Shown here in pieces: positions 1-13,614 of a DNA stretch of 64,000 bases (within the stretch, counting starts at the first letter, position 1; every line of letters begins with the position of its first letter). Where the stretch lies: the NCBI RefSeq assembly GCF_020497125.1, contig NC_059081.1, positions 13,859,105 through 13,923,104 on the forward strand, read 5' to 3'. This DNA comes from Mauremys mutica (taxonomy: Eukaryota; Chordata; Testudines; Geoemydidae). The notes under the pieces were generated by a model. The model saw only the letters and a list, made by a program, of their open reading frames with translations. It was not told the origin of the DNA and ran no database searches. A program made the position numbers and the translations under genes.

Positions 1-3000
1 AACTTCCTTTGAAATTGTTTAAAAAGATATATCAAGAAGAATGTAGTGCTGGTTTATGTTAAAACAAAAATGATATCAAATTGTCTAGAGTTAAAGTGGC
101 TAATTCCAAATTCAGCTTTCAGTTTTCTTTAAAGCATTACAAATACAAAGTTAAGATTTCATGCTTTGCATAATCTCAGTTTTTTTCCATTGCTTTTTGT
201 CATTTTAGACTGCTGAAAAGTGAAAAGAAAATGTACTGATTATTTGCAGTAAGTTAATTTTCTTAGAGCAAATTGTAGGACTTTTACAAAAATAGGCAAA
301 GTTACAGTTTAAGTGTTGGTGGAGGTTTAATAATCTGAATTGCATAAAAAAACTTATTTGGATTTAGTTCAAAAGTATATTATATTTATAAACTTTTGGT
401 TTTTGTTGGGAAAAAGTAATTAACAAACAAAGAAAAAGAAACTCTAAAAACAATTCAAGGCCAGTAGAAGAGTTAATAACCTTTAAAAGAGCAAATGCAG
501 TTTTTTGCTCAATAAAGCTACCAATGTAAAGCCATAAAGTTAGCAATATGTGTACATTTCAAAATATATTTGAGTAAATCTCAACTCAGAAGTATTTCAT
601 CCTCATAACACAAAGGAAAAGAACTTTAATTTCAAATAATCAACAAACATTATATAAATCTAATAAAATGTTAAGAATATTTAGGTTTCTTCAGCAGATT
701 GTGATATTAAATGAAAAAGTTAAATTACAATCAGTCATTGAAACAATAGCACTACAGGTGAAATACACACAACACTCTTTTTTGGCACGGGGAAAAGGAA
801 TTTAAAAGGTTTCCTTTTTTAACACAGTTTTCAATTTTGAATATTTTTCCCTTTATTGGAATACTAAACTACTTACATCATAGCCACTTAAAACTTTGAT
901 TAAAATACCACAAATATCAAGCAAAGGGCACTATTCAGAATGGAACATCTACACCGAGTTGTGAAAGCATAGTAATAATATAAGGAATAAGCTGTGTAAA
1001 AATTCCTGTGTCTACTTATGTTACAAAATTGTATATGGTAAATAGCCTGAACAAATGCTCATCAGAATTACATTTTTATTCTACCTTATTCTGCAAAACT
1101 AATTTGTGAATGACCTTAAAGATAGACGATTTGTTAATTTGCAGATGTCTCTCCACTTTTCTTTCTGCATCTGTCTATTTGAGGAGATATACATTTACAA
1201 ACTGTATGTACATGCACAAAATATATCTATCTTAGGCATTTCTTGATCACTCATCATCATAGTATTTAAGAGCTAAATACATGTATTAAACACACATGCC
1301 CACACGCAAATGCCAAATATACATGCATATCTACTAGACATCCAATAAAATATATATTGTAAAAAAACAAACGTGATTTCAAAGATTTGAAGACAGCCAT
1401 GATGACAGTATATATTACTGTTAAATTCATGAAGGCACATCTGCAAAACAGACTAGGGACATACCTGTAAATCTTTTCTAGGAAGTGGAAGGTAAATATT
1501 TTTTATTTGCCAGAAATATGTGAAAAAAGTATCTATGATTTTACAATCAGTTACTAGGATAATTTTAAAAAGAATACATTAGCTTTTTTTTCTTAACATC
1601 TCTAGAGTATGCAGTATTGACTTTAGTTTAACGGGCTAAGTCATTGGTAATTTAAAACTGTTCCTATTGGTGTGAATATTCACAACATAGAGTAACCTTG
1701 CAAACAAAAACAAATTTGTTAGCGGATCTTTTTAATGATGTTTTGATTCTCTTTTGGCAATTAAAATTAGATGCTCGGTATCTATGTGCTTGTTTAATAT
1801 TTTCCTTGCTGTTGTAGTTCATATTTAGGAGGAATGCAGAGTTTAACCACATATGGATAAAGTTTTAGCCCTAAGGGTTTTATTATAGCAATATTCCCAT
1901 TTCAATGCATTGTCCACCATAACAGGTCTTAACCATTCATAGCTAGACAGACAAGCAGAGAAGTACAAAAATGAAACAAGCTAAGTTTAGCAGAATTTTA
2001 CATACCATAATCTCTTTACCATGGTCAAACAAGACTGGAATTCTCAAGATGATCTGTTATGGCACAAATCCATTCCAGAAGAGAGTTGATTTACAGCTTA
2101 ACACTATTCTCCACTCTTCGCTGAGAGTAAGTTAAATGACCCAAGAATAACATTAATATGTACTATAACTAGATAGAATGGTGGTCTAAAGGGTGGTCTA
2201 AAGCATTAGTTTTCACCCCAGGAAACTCAAGCTCATATATTGCCCAGAAATACTAATAAGGGTCAAGTATCATTACTATTTTAAGAGGTCAACAATGTAA
2301 TGAGTTATGGGGTATGATAGTGAAGCAGTGCTGCTATCCTTCTGCCTTCTATCAGTCTTGCTCATCTTTTTATACAATAATATTTTGAATGAATCTTGAA
2401 TATATTCATATTCATATCTAACTTGGATTAAAAATATCTGTTGAACGTATCTTTGCTCATTTTGGTCAATCTGATTAAATTGATATAAGTCCCTTACCAA
2501 GTTTCCTTTCTTTTCATTAAAGTAACAGCATCAGAACAAAAGGCTGGGAGAACTTAAGTTGCAGTTTAAAAATCACGTTAACAGGGACCCTAATATATTT
2601 CCATGGAAACAAAATGATCTGGCAAAACAGTAAATAGAAGAGTAAGATGTTGAAATTATTTGAAGACAGATGCCTTTTTAAACCGTATTAAGAACACCTA
2701 TCACAGATCCTGAATCCAGCCAGTTCCTCACCCAGAAGGTATTTTATCTTCACAACATCTGGCACTGTCAAGGAGCTACAGTTGTAGACCTTACCAGATG
2801 CAGACACTCCATACATAAAAGTACACTAACAAATCATACCACTAATAGCAGTACAACACAAGTGTTTCTTATACATCCATGAAGAAACTATTCCATGGCC
2901 ATAAGAAAGCTTTTAAAAAAACCAAACCCTAACCCAACTTTCCTGTAATTCTTAATACATGAAAATAACGGAGAGCTTTATTTTCAGTTTTCTATAGATG

Positions 3001-3332
3001 ACTGACAGGAAAGCTTTTTTTCTTCTGGGTGAAAAACTCCTTGTCCCATAAATCTGCGTGGTTGACGTATCTAGGTAAATTTGTATCTTTGCTCAAAGGG
3101 ATCACTAGTTTTATTCTCTATGGATTTTTCACTCACTCTGTTGTGGAAAGTGAATTGAGGCAGAAAAAAAATTGATATTTGAAGGAAGGTTTATATTATT
3201 TTATCTCATTCACACACCTACATTGTCATTTTGCTTCCTTTATTAACTGTTTAAAACATAATACTATACCACATAAACCAGAGCTATTTTTGAATATGTA
3301 ATTCAGTCCTGACAAAGTACTAGCGGTTTTGA

Positions 3333-3585
3333 GCCCTATTCTCCTCTTACTCTTGATTTACACCAGTGTAAATAACTGCTTTGGTGTCAATGTAAATCTA
3401 GTATAAGTAGGAGGAACACACACACACACAATATTATATTATAGGTGTTATCAAAGTTTCCTTTGTTTCCTCCCCGGTATAAGTGAATGATTTACCAAGT
3501 ATCAAGAAGTCAGATCCTCAGCTGGTATAAATCCACGGATCAATGGAGCTACAATGATTTACACCAGATGAGCATGGGGTCCCTA
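3333..3585. repeat. Two copies of a short palindromic repeat (family A)
   Basis: Around 3350-3412 and 3508-3585 the sequence holds the motif 'gatttacaccagtgtaa' and 'cagatcctcagctggtata', with inverted counterparts nearby. The same core (lower-case consensus 'tttacac...agtcaatggagt...gtgtaaa' flanked by 'cagatcctcagc'/'gcagaatttggcc' ends) recurs at 5846, 11652, 13985, 18794, 24413, 38985, 44015, 61502 and 61717. The family is non-coding and probably a very small non-autonomous DNA element; class unknown. Confidence 0.45.
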
Positions 3586-5845
3586 AATGTTTCACTCAAC
3601 CCATCACCTTGGTATTTTACTAATAGCAATTAATATTTTATTGACATCAGTGCACTAAGTAATATATAGGACTTGCAAGAGGGGCTCAGTTTGTAATTCT
3701 GATACTATGAAAAATATTTATTAAACATTTTTAGCCCAATCAAATAGATTTGACTTCATACATTTTTCAGGACAAAACAGCTGCCAGATTCCTTTTGTGA
3801 TACTGTCACCATGATAAGCTACCAAGAACTGCAGTGAGTCAGTGTCCCACAGACTTCCTTTTAAATATTTATTGCTCTTCTGGGTTAAAGTTGGAATAAT
3901 AAAATACTAACAGGATTGCATTTTCTATCCCTAAAACATTATTTCAAATGTAATTTTCTACAGACTGTGTGGTACTTCTTGGAACTTAAGCAATTTTAAC
4001 CGCATGTGCTATGTTATGTTGACTATGATGGTGGTGGTGCATGCTTGGCAGAGGGATTAGATATGGGTCAACTGTTTAACCATCTGGATTTTCCATGAGC
4101 TAAACCTAATTTTTGACACCTCTCTTTAGGCTAACTGGAACACAAAGTGACTCCCATTCTATTTTTCCTCTTGTTCTCTGTAAGCTTGTCCCAGTGTCAA
4201 TTGGAACTGCACTGCTTCCACCACCCTGTGGTAATTTTATGCCATGACATACATTCAGTTTAACGTGGCCTTCTTGCAACACACAGTAATATTTCATAAA
4301 GTTATTAGTCTTCTGTGATTAATATTGAGACCAAAGCATTAATTGTCATCACTCACTTTGATGCAAGTAAGATGTAGGTAAATCTTTCATATAAAAAGTA
4401 TTTTTTGAATACCTAACTCAAATGAAATACATTAAAGTACTTCTTTTAAAAACTTAACGGCATTGTTTTTACAATTGAGTTATTACTGAGATAGGTCACC
4501 TTTTAGAAACTACCTGAGTAATACACTGAACATGTCGGTTTTCAATACATAATATATCCATAGGATGATGAAAAAAATCAAGTTATCTTGGCTTAAGAAA
4601 AAAAAAAGGTTAATACAATTTAAATTTTCTCACTGCATGCACATTTCACAAATACTCTGATTTTTATATGTAGCAGATGGTGTTCAAACAAATCAAGAAG
4701 CAGAAGCTGCAAACGAGAGAAAAAAAACAACGGAGAAACTCATATATTTCTTCAAACGATAAGATGAACTGCAGATGTTTGTTGAAGGGCAGCGCTGACG
4801 CAGACAACTTAAGAAGCATCAGCTTAAAAAAAGAGTCCACTTGTGTTTAGCACTGGAGAACCACAGTAGCTGTCACTACATGATTTATGAAGGTAGTTTT
4901 CTATATTTTATGTCAACGAAGGAATTGCAATTAAAAAACTCCCCAAAATATAATCACTCGCCTGTGATAATTGGGAACACTGGAAAATGATAACCGAATG
5001 TAACTCCTGCCATCCTTTTGCAAGCTCAGCTTTTCAGGATGAACAAAGATATTTAAGCAGCATAACTCAGTTCCATCAATCTTTCAAAGTTTTGACCAAC
5101 ATGCTTTCATGCTTCTGTATTTTACCCACATGGTTCTCAGTAGTGCTGCTAAAATACTGTTCTTATCTGACACCTGCAGTCAAATTAATCCCAAGTTAAG
5201 CTTGACAAAGTCACTAAAAGAAAAACAGTTGTCCGTTAAAGAACTTTGAGTCATATACAAAACAGCTGCTTGATAAGTGGTTAAAAAAATCATTACAAAG
5301 CATTTAGACATTAATTTCAAGAATATATGCTTGATAACACTAACAGAAACCTATCATTAACATAACATTTTATTTGGCAAAAGTTACACGCTTATCTGCC
5401 AGTACTTCTATTAAAATCCCCATATTTTTAGTACATGTTGTAACTTGGCCATAAATATTTACTCTAGACTGCAACTTGATATTCAAGATTGCAGCCCAAA
5501 AGCAAATATTTCTTACCAAATTTCAACTATATGGACTTTCCCATTTGTAAATTATTCAAGCAGCCTCTCCCCTCCTCCAGAATAGCTAACCTAATCTATA
5601 AACACACACAGACACAATTTCAGAGATGAAAAGATACAAATTACAGATTGGTAAATGGGTCTCAAGGAGTTTAGGATAGTGTAATTTACCCATAAAGGAT
5701 TAATTTCTGCTCTGATGTACACCTTTACCACATCTATTGACATCAGTGGAGTTCCATAGGATGCAAGTCAAGGAAGAATATGTCTTTAAGGGGTTGGAAG
5801 AAGATGTTAATTACACCAACTTAGGTGCTCAGACTAGTTGGTCTA

Positions 5846-5945
5846 GCTTCTGCTTTTAGTTACACCACCATAAATGCAGGGTGTCTCTGTTGAAGTTAAC
5901 ACTCTGCCTCTATGCTGGTATAACTCGGAGCAGAATTTGGCTTCC
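5846..5945. repeat. Short palindromic repeat (family A)
   Basis: This copy opens with 'gcttctgctttt', contains 'gttacacca' and 'gctggtataactc', and closes with 'gagcagaatttggct', the terminal motif shared with the copies near 11.7, 24.4 and 61.8 kb. Both ends are loosely complementary. It is degenerate and non-coding. Confidence 0.4.
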
Positions 5946-6640
5946 TAAGATTTCTTTATGCATCACCTCTGCATTTGGCTCATGTACTGTATATAATTCT
6001 AGACAGAGAGATAGGAAGTGGATGACACATTACACAACAGGTGGTTTTGTTTTGTAATTCTTTGCTTTGGTTACATAATGAGGCACCAGGCTGAAGGCCA
6101 AGGGCATCCAGATCTTGAGCATTCTCTGAAGCTTTTGAAATTCAGATTTGCATTGCCTTCAAGAACTCCAGAGAGAAACCCTTAATTTAAGAAGAAAAAA
6201 ATATTGCTATTCCCTGTAAAGCAGAGTTTTGGCAAACTCCATGTAGGTCCTTCAATTTATTCTATTTCTTTAGGTACATGGACCTCAGGGAGGACAATGT
6301 GGCAACAAATTCTGACTCTCATTTTGTAGCTGGTGTTCTATAGTTAACTGCACTGAGTTGCAGTCTTACACATCCAAAGCAGATTAGTACTCTCCCCCTA
6401 CCCACTGTAAAATACACATATACAGTTGACAGGGGCTGACAGCAGCATATGTAGCTTTTCACTCCTGGGTTACTTATCAATAAAAGTGCATGGATCATAT
6501 ATAAATGGGGCATCTGATTTTAGGTTTTTTTAACTGATAATATATCCCCAATACAACATCATTTCCCTCCTCTCACAAGTGAAATTACTGTTTATCCAAT
6601 AAATCCTGGAAAACCCCCAGAAATGGCTACTTGTATCTAA

Positions 6641-6795
6641 GGGCTTGTCTACATGGAGCTGTAATTCAGACTACGAGGGTACAATTTCTAAAGCTCACCA
6701 ATGTGCAGTGCATTAATTGGTCTACGTAGACCCTGCTGGTATGCACTGGAGGTTCCCTAGTACGCTTTAATATAGTGCTGTTTGAAACACTTAAA
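6641..6795 (+). mobile_element. Partial MITE with 'gggcttgtctacat' terminus
   Basis: The element begins GGGCTTGTCTACATGGAGCT directly after a TAA at 6638-6640. It continues through a typical MITE body with the internal phrases 'ggtctacgtagaccctg' and 'gttccctagtacgc'. The start resembles the TIRs of the TWA-target elements at 19949 and 50164 (all contain GTCTACA or GTCTGCA). No matching right TIR was found downstream, so the copy is 3' truncated. Assignment to a PIF/Harbinger-like group is inferred from the TIR and the TAA flank. Confidence 0.5.
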
Positions 6796-6799
6796 GAGA

Positions 6800-9700
6800 T
6801 TACTCGTGACTGTAATAAGAAACATACACATTATACATTATTCACCATAGTATATACTGAGACAAGTCCTGAAAATCCACAAATTTTAGACAGCTATATA
6901 AAACTCAAAAATTGCTAAAAATAAACACCAAAAAAGGAGAAACTCATGGACCCTCAAAAACAGAAACCCTACACATAGATGATGCAAGGACACAAGTATC
7001 AATTATTCAAAGGGACCTGCAAGGAGCATGCTTAATCAATGATACTCTTGTGTAGCCTATATATGATCCCTTTATCACTAATACTCACCCATTCAATTAC
7101 CCAAACTATTACCATTTGCTGGCTCTTCAGTAGTCCATGAGAAATTAATTGGTGGTCTCAATCCACTTCCTAATGGATAGCTGTCCATATCAAAAAGCCA
7201 CATTTGTCATTAACTGCAAACTTTGCTGGCAGTCTCAGAAGACACACCAAGGACTGAAGAGTATTGGAGGTTGAATTAGTTCCTGAACCCACGTGTGTTG
7301 AAAAGCAGCAAAGTGGCGTGGGGAAGTTTGTACTAGCACTGCTCATATTGTACCTGTTTTTTAATGAAGTTAAAGGTTCATTCCCTATTAATGGCATCAT
7401 TTTCGTGCATTAAAAACTTTCTCTTTCTCTATCACATAAGAGCCTCAAGTGCAGATATTGGATCTAGATCCAGATTTCAGCTACTCACAATGTTTGGGTT
7501 TGGACTTTGGTGCATCCCATTGTAGAAATGGGCCAGCTGCAAACTTTGGATCCAGATTAGGTTTAGATTCTAAAACCCCGAGTGTTTGTGAATTTATCTA
7601 TCTGTCCATCCATCTGCAATCCCAGCTATTTGCCACCAGAACGCTGAGTGGTCTTTATGGAATAGTTATGGCTATTCTAGAGCTGTGTGACATATTTGCA
7701 ACCAAGTTTGAAAACCTCATGGAGGAGGTCTGGACAGCCCATGAAGCCAGGATCCACCAGCTTCCTGGATGCCTCCTGGCAGGACCGATCCTGTGGGAGC
7801 TGATAGTTTGGACATACTGGCTTGAGAATGGCTTTTAACACATGTTCTGTGCCACAAGACCATCTTTCATCTTCCCTTTTTAATTTTTTGTAATGTACAT
7901 GACAGGTAGTTAAAAGCCACACTCTGTGGGGATATGTCATGACCAGTGAGCTCACTCTCAGAATTTGTAGAGCAGCTCTTACTGCCCCAAGGTCTAGGAC
8001 CTTAGAAAGCAGACATCACTGCTTTGGAGTCTGTACGGATAGTGTCCATGGTACCATCTCCTCCCTCTTGAATGGTTTAGGCAGAAGAAATGACGTGAGG
8101 TGAACCTATTTGAGTGTGTTGCATATTGTTTCCCCTCCTGCATTTATTCTTCAGGATGGACAACAACGCTAAGGTTCAAATTTTGTCCTTCGCTGTGTGA
8201 GCAACACATCTCTCATGTATTTCTGTGGGAGATGTGTGTGTACCAATCTGAAGGCAGAATTTTACTCTAAATGCTGCAATTTCCTCTCCTGATATCACAC
8301 TCTTGATGAGTTACTAGGTTAGCCCTTGCTTGTAATTCACATTTCATTGAAACTTTTTGGTAAGGAGAGTCACAAACCCAAATAAATCATTGTCTTGTCT
8401 CATATAGCTGCAATTGCACATGTGTAGCCCCTGAAAATGTTCACATAAACTTTGTTGTAACACCATTATTGGTAAAGGTTGCTGTACGCCTGCTCTTGAA
8501 GAATGCTCTATTGAAATCAACTAGCTCTCCTAGCATTAACGATCAGTCGATTGAAGAAAACTTTCTAGTTAACAATCTGTAACAATGTAATAAGTGACTT
8601 TCAATTAAATTTTTCTGTATGTGGAGAAAATGTGTAATGAATAAATCGGTAAAGACTACATAATGGAAGCCTATTAGCAGAGTGAATATACTCTTGTAAC
8701 TCAAATTTCTATAACACTTTAGTATTATCTTCCAACAGAAGAGAATATACAATTACCAATTTTTATCTTATCTTGGACTTATTATTAAAGAGTAGTAAAG
8801 GAAACTTCATTTCAGAAGCTATAATGTGATTTTTGATTAATAGTGGGATTTTTATGTGACAAGAATATTTCTCCTAGGCAAAGAATGCACATGTATCTTT
8901 GCCTGAACTGACTTGTTTCTGACAGGCTTTTCATGGACAGAAAGTTGTGCTACTGTATAAATATATGCCTGTATCTATATGTATATCAAATTTAAGCTCA
9001 TAGCTACTAAAAAATGCTCTGAACTAAAATACATACTGTATGAACAGATGTTAGTATTACTGCAGATCTTAATCAATTTAATTTTAAACTGAAGTCACCA
9101 AACAATAAATACCAAGCAACCCATCTTCTTAACTGTCATGGCTGCAAAGAGAAATGTTAAAAAAACAAAACAACTCCCCTCCCAAACAATATTAATCATG
9201 ACTTGAAATGTTCTAAGAGGGTCTATTCTGTCACAGTTATATATGCACCAGTAACTTATTACTGTCATTTGGAGTTATGGGCATATAATGATGGCAGATG
9301 TGACTTCTAAGAGATTATCTAAAATACATTTTTAACCTTTAAGATATGTTCTACATGCATTTCTAATTGGCAGAAAAAATAATTATCCATTTAATTCTTG
9401 CTAAAATTCAACCAATACTATGTGTCACTATTTTAAAAAAAAAGTTTACAAAATTTAAATGTTTCTAGTTTAGCCTGATCCAACTCTCACTGAAATAAAT
9501 TGAAAAAGTTGAACCAGGTCTTCAATGTGTTCAAGTTTGGGATGTTAGCATTTTCCCCATCAACAAATCCAGGGAGAAATTCAGCCTTGTGCAAAAGGAC
9601 AGCAAAATGTCCAAATGAATACATAGGAGCATGTGGAAGCAGGAGTTTTAGTCCCCAAATAGGTTAATATTATTACATTTTAAGGCTAGATAATTAGCCA

Positions 9701-10060
9701 TTTAACTATACACAAGTATGTTATGATAAATCCACAAACACAAAAAAGTACAGAATTAAGATGAGAAATCTGGTCCGCTCACCACCCAAGCGTGGTGTGT
9801 CGTGTAGGTCTCTACAAACAGTAGGTGATCTTAGCAGTCTTGTCCATCATGCTCTCTAATGCCACCTGGATTCTTTTGGTTTGAAATGAAAGGGAAGCAG
9901 TCAGCGTTTATAAAAATCATGTGTGGGGCAGATAGCAAGAGCCCAGATTAGTTAAACATGTTCTGTGTTGTACCTGTCCTCACAAAGAGGGATGCTGTCT
10001 GCTGGGCACATGGTGCACACTTCACAAGCCAGGACCTTTGGGCAGGAAAGGCCTAATGGT
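6800..10060. other. Unannotated AT-rich DNA
   Basis: No gene is recognisable. A 129-codon open frame at 7449-7838 (plus) faces a 92-codon frame at 7677-7955 (minus). Neither shows a domain, signal peptide or helix pattern, so both are judged chance frames. The stretch otherwise contains only short low-complexity runs. Confidence 0.5.
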
Positions 10061-10067
10061 AAGACAT

Positions 10068-11515
10068 AGATTCATAGACTCTAGATTCATAGACTCTAGG
10101 ACTGGAAGGGACCTCGAGAGGTCATCGAGTCCAGTCCCCTGCCCTCATGGCAGGACTAAATACTGTCTAGACCATCTCTGATAGACATTTATCTAACCTA
10201 CTCTTAAATATCTCCAGAGATGGAGATTCCACAACCTCCCTATTTATTCCAGTGTTTAACTACCCTGACAGTTAGGAACTTTTTCCTAAATCTCCCTTGC
10301 TGCAGTTTAAGCCCATTGCTTCTTGTTCTATCTTGTTATACCTTTCCAGCAGGATTGGGAACCATTAATAACTACTTTCTGAGCACGGTTATCCAGCCAG
10401 TTATGCACCCACCTTTTAGTAGCCCCATCTAAATTGTACTTGCCTAATTTATCGATCAGAATATCATGCGAGACCGTATCAAATGCCTTACTAAAGTCTA
10501 GGTATACCACATCCACCGCTTCTCCCTTATCCACAAGACTTGTTATCCTATCAAAGAAAGCTATCAGATTGGTTTGACATGATTTGTTCTTAACAAATCC
10601 ATGCTGGCTGTTCCCTGTCACCTTACCACCTTCCAAGTGTCTGCAGATGATTTCCTAAATTACTTGCTCCATTATCTTCCCTGGCACAGAAATTAAACTA
10701 ACTGGTCTGTAGTTTCCTGGGTTGTTTTTATTTCCCTTTTTATAGATGGGCACTATATTTGCCCTTTTCCAGTCTTCTGGAATCTCTCCTGTCTCCAATG
10801 ATTTTCCAAAGATAATAGCTAGAGGCTCAGATACCTCCTCTATTAGCTCCTTGAGTATTCTAGGATGCATTTCATCAGGCCCTGGTGACTTGCAGGCATC
10901 TAACTTTTCTAAGTGATTTTTAACTTGTTCTTTTTTTATTTTATATCTTCTAAACCTACCCCCTTCCCATAAGCATTCACTATGTTAGGCATTCCTTCAG
11001 ACTTCTCAGTGAAGACTGAAACAAAGAAGTCATTAAGCGTCTCTGCCATTTCCAAGTTTCCTGTTACTGTTTCTCCCTCCTCACTGAGCAGTGGACCTAC
11101 CCTGTCCTTGGTCTTCCTCTTGCTTCTAATGGATTGATAAAACATCTTCTTGTTTCCCTTTATTCCCATAGCTAGTTTGAGCTCATTTTGTGCCTCTGCC
11201 TTTCTAATTTTGCCACTGCATTCCTGTGTTGTTTGCCTATATTCATCCTTTGTAATCTGATCTAGTTTCCATTTTTTATATGACGCCTTTTTATTTTTTA
11301 GATCATGCAAGATCTCGTGATTAAGCTAAGGTGGTCTTTTGCCACATTTTCTATCTTTCCTACCCAGCGGAATAGCTTACTTTTGGGCCCTTAATAGTGG
11401 CAGTTTTTCAAAGGGACAACTCTCCTCAGTTGTTTTTCCCCTCAGTCTTGATTCCCATGGGACCTTACCTATAAGCTCTCGATGTAAGATTTTGGTAAGC
11501 TTAAAGACCATACCT
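10068..11515 (-). mobile_element. CR1 LINE with internal RT deletion
   Basis: This is a minus-strand CR1 retrotransposon. Its 3' end lies at the low coordinates, with two copies of the terminal unit 'attcatagactctag' at 10070-10098, as expected for the short tandem 3' end of CR1. Going upstream on the minus strand it reads the ORF2 3' segment, then RT, then the linker before RT; the match fades around 11.5 kb, so it is 5' truncated. Roughly at 10325-10335 the frame jumps from just after RT motif A straight to the C-terminal region. Motif C (the A/F-A-D-D box) is therefore missing and the copy cannot encode an active RT. Confidence 0.9.
10328..11310 (-). pseudogene. CR1 ORF2 fragment: linker and N-terminal reverse transcriptase
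   Basis: Three minus-strand open pieces (11310-10936, 10870-10655, 10636-10328) form one decayed CR1 ORF2. The first carries the pre-RT linker, including [13 protein letters not shown]. The second carries the RT fingers with [17 protein letters not shown] and NYRPVSLIS. The third carries SQHGFVKNKSC and the catalytic motif A, VYLDFSKAFDTVSHDIL. Stops separate the pieces: a stop replaces a codon near 10655, and a small shift lies near 10930. Motif B and the A/F-A-D-D motif are absent because of the deletion. This is a retrotransposition enzyme relic, not a host gene. Confidence 0.9.
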
Positions 11516-11651
11516 CTGCTTTTTTATTTTCAAAACTAATATTTCTACAGTAGACTGCTTGTCACCCTGTGACTTGACTTGCCAGCAATTTTGCTTCTAC
11601 CACCATTTACTTTTAAGAAGCATTCCCTCCTGGAGCTCAGTATGAATGCAC

Positions 11652-11725
11652 TAAATTCTGCTCTTAGTTAAAGTTAAGTGGAGTTGTACTGGATTTACAC
11701 AGATGTAAGAAAGCAGAATTTGGCC
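11652..11725. repeat. Short palindromic repeat (family A)
   Basis: The ends 'aaattctgctctta' and 'agcagaatttggcc' are inverted relative to each other, and the middle contains 'agtggagttgtactggatttacac'. It is the same family as the copies at 5846, 24413 and 61717. Confidence 0.5.
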
Positions 11726-12784
11726 TGAGGTTCCTCTTCTTTTCTGCTATTTCAGATGGGTTTTTTTTCTGCCAGTTGAAATCCAGTGGGTCAATTCATT
11801 TCAATTCTCTCCTTTCTTCTGTTGAACCCCTTTATGTATGAGACTCTTAATTCTCCCATTCTACAATGTACATAGTAGTTTGCTTAACTTTTTCCCATAG
11901 TCTATTCCCACTGAAACCTTCTATTGATTGCTTCCCCCTCCATATCTCCCCTTATGTTCTGTTTTTTTCTGTAATATGGTGCACCAAGTTACATGTAATA
12001 TATCTGATCTGGTCTAACCAGCACTGCATACAGAGAATTACTTAATCTCCCTAATCCCTATTCTGCTTTGATACCCACCTCTAAGAATGGAATCTTCCAA
12101 GTTATGTTCCCTGAAACTGTACGACTTCCAAACCAGAGCTTTGCACAGCTGTGTTCTAAATATAAGATATAGAATCTTCAATAACCCATACATTATCTAA
12201 CCATGAGTAAGACGATGGCAGCGTAATTTTATAAATGAAATTGAAATGTCTGAATGGAACCATACCCAGCCCTCTGAGGTAGTGGTAGCTTTAATGTACT
12301 GATTTCCCTTCTGCTGAAATAGTTTTCAATCATGCATTTATCAGTAAATTTTGTTTAAAATCAGAACACCTCTTGAGACATGGCATCTTGCTTTCAAGAA
12401 AATCCCCAGGGGAGACAAAGTATGACAGCAGTAGCAGAGCAAAAAACTAAAATAAAATAGGAAATGTCACCTTAAGTTATGATATGTGTGTCTGCAAACA
12501 GATACAGAGATGCACTAATTTTATCTTAAAAACCATCATGAAGTGTATTCAATCATAAGCATCAGTGTTTGCTAGTTGATACTGGTTATTTTCTCTCTCA
12601 ATTTCTTCTATCTCTATTTGTCTGTTAGAATTTGTGCATTCTTCCCATTCTTTTATAGCACTGCCACATACTAGATAATGGTCTCTTTGCAGTGCTAATT
12701 ATCTAAGCAGATGAACTGTGATTCTGAGCAAATGACATGAAAAATGCATTTCCAATTTTTTTGGTGTAAATCGCACAAGAGGCA

Positions 12785-12892
12785 GGAGAGACAAAGTGGG
12801 TGACATAATGTCTTTTATTGGACCAGCTTCTGTTCATGAGAGAGACGAGAATTGGTGCTTATATTGAGCTCTTCTTCAGGTCTGCAACAACA
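12785..12892 (-). mobile_element. Penelope-type 3' terminal fragment (minus strand)
   Basis: Read on the minus strand the segment runs 'gacctgaagaagagctc', then 'agaagctggtccaataaaag', then 'cacccactttgtctctc'. This is the tail found downstream of the GIY-YIG coding relic at 17.6-18.1 kb and again at 39.75-39.97 kb. The hammerhead-like start CTGAAGA is kept, but the GAAA half of the core is not. No coding sequence remains. Confidence 0.6.
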
Positions 12893-13059
12893 CTGCAAAC
12901 AAAAGGAAGGCACAGATTGGCTCTTCTTGTCTAAGAATTCCATGGAAAAAGTGGAGCAATGATTGTGATCTTTTAATGAACTTGCATTTAACTCAGTGTG
13001 CAATAAAGGTGTTTATTTTAAGGTTGACAAAACAGAAGAGAACCTGAATTAATTACAGT

Positions 13060-13140
13060 CTCACAGATTTATAACTAGCATGGAAGGACCATCTAGTGGG
13101 TCATTTTGTCCAATTCCACTGCATAGTGGTTTGCAAGCAG
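13060..13140 (-). mobile_element. Degenerate CR1 3' end
   Basis: The phrase 'cacagatttataactagcatggaaggaccatctagtgggtca' follows the layout of a CR1 3' end read in reverse (terminal 'atag' unit, 'aagggaccat', 'atctagt'). It is short and diverged, so the call is tentative. Confidence 0.35.
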
Positions 13141-13614
13141 AGGAAAAAAGGAATTAGGCATAATCATAAATGCTACTGAGTTTCACTACCCAGCTTGTGA
13201 ATCAGCAACTGGACCCATTTAGCCATCTGCAAATTTACAGAAAGTTCTTGCTAAATGAGTCATCCTCAAAACAAATGAGAAGTGATGACCCCCCTGCATC
13301 ATTCCAGCATTCTTTCAATATTTTAATCTGTTGCCTTTAGCCTCATTAATGTTCATTTTTCAACTAATTACAGAAGAGATAAAAAATACTCTAGTTTCTT
13401 ATGCTCCTCTCTGAGGTGTAACTAAACTGAATCAATGAATCCGTTAATAAACGAGCCCTGTCTTGAAGCCTGTAATCATACAGAGCAGTTTCACTTAAGC
13501 CAGTGTTAAAATAAACACTTTCATACTGAGCGAAACTCACTTCAGTGGGAGTACTCACATAAGTGAAGTCTGGGGATCAGAATTGATATTTATCCTTTTA
13601 CCTCTTCTAACTTG

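Larger units (their letters stand above)
1..6640. other. AT-rich stretch without a recognisable gene
   Basis: I see no open frame longer than about 75 codons and no frame with recognisable protein similarity on either strand. The composition is strongly AT-rich with many short A and T runs, as in intergenic or long-intron DNA. Interspersed repeats are few: only small palindromic copies listed separately (near 3.3-3.6 kb and 5.7-5.9 kb) and a short CA run near 3.42 kb. The low density of recent repeats compared with the rest of the window could mean constrained non-coding DNA or simply old DNA; the sequence alone does not decide. Confidence 0.6.

Noticed and set aside
1440..1480. Possible splice donor on the minus strand (CAGGTATGTCC)
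   Set aside because: A perfect donor motif, but no open exon upstream of it and no acceptor at a plausible distance.
7449..7955. 129-codon plus frame and 92-codon minus frame
   Set aside because: They overlap in opposite directions with no recognisable domain, Kozak-like context or splice pattern.
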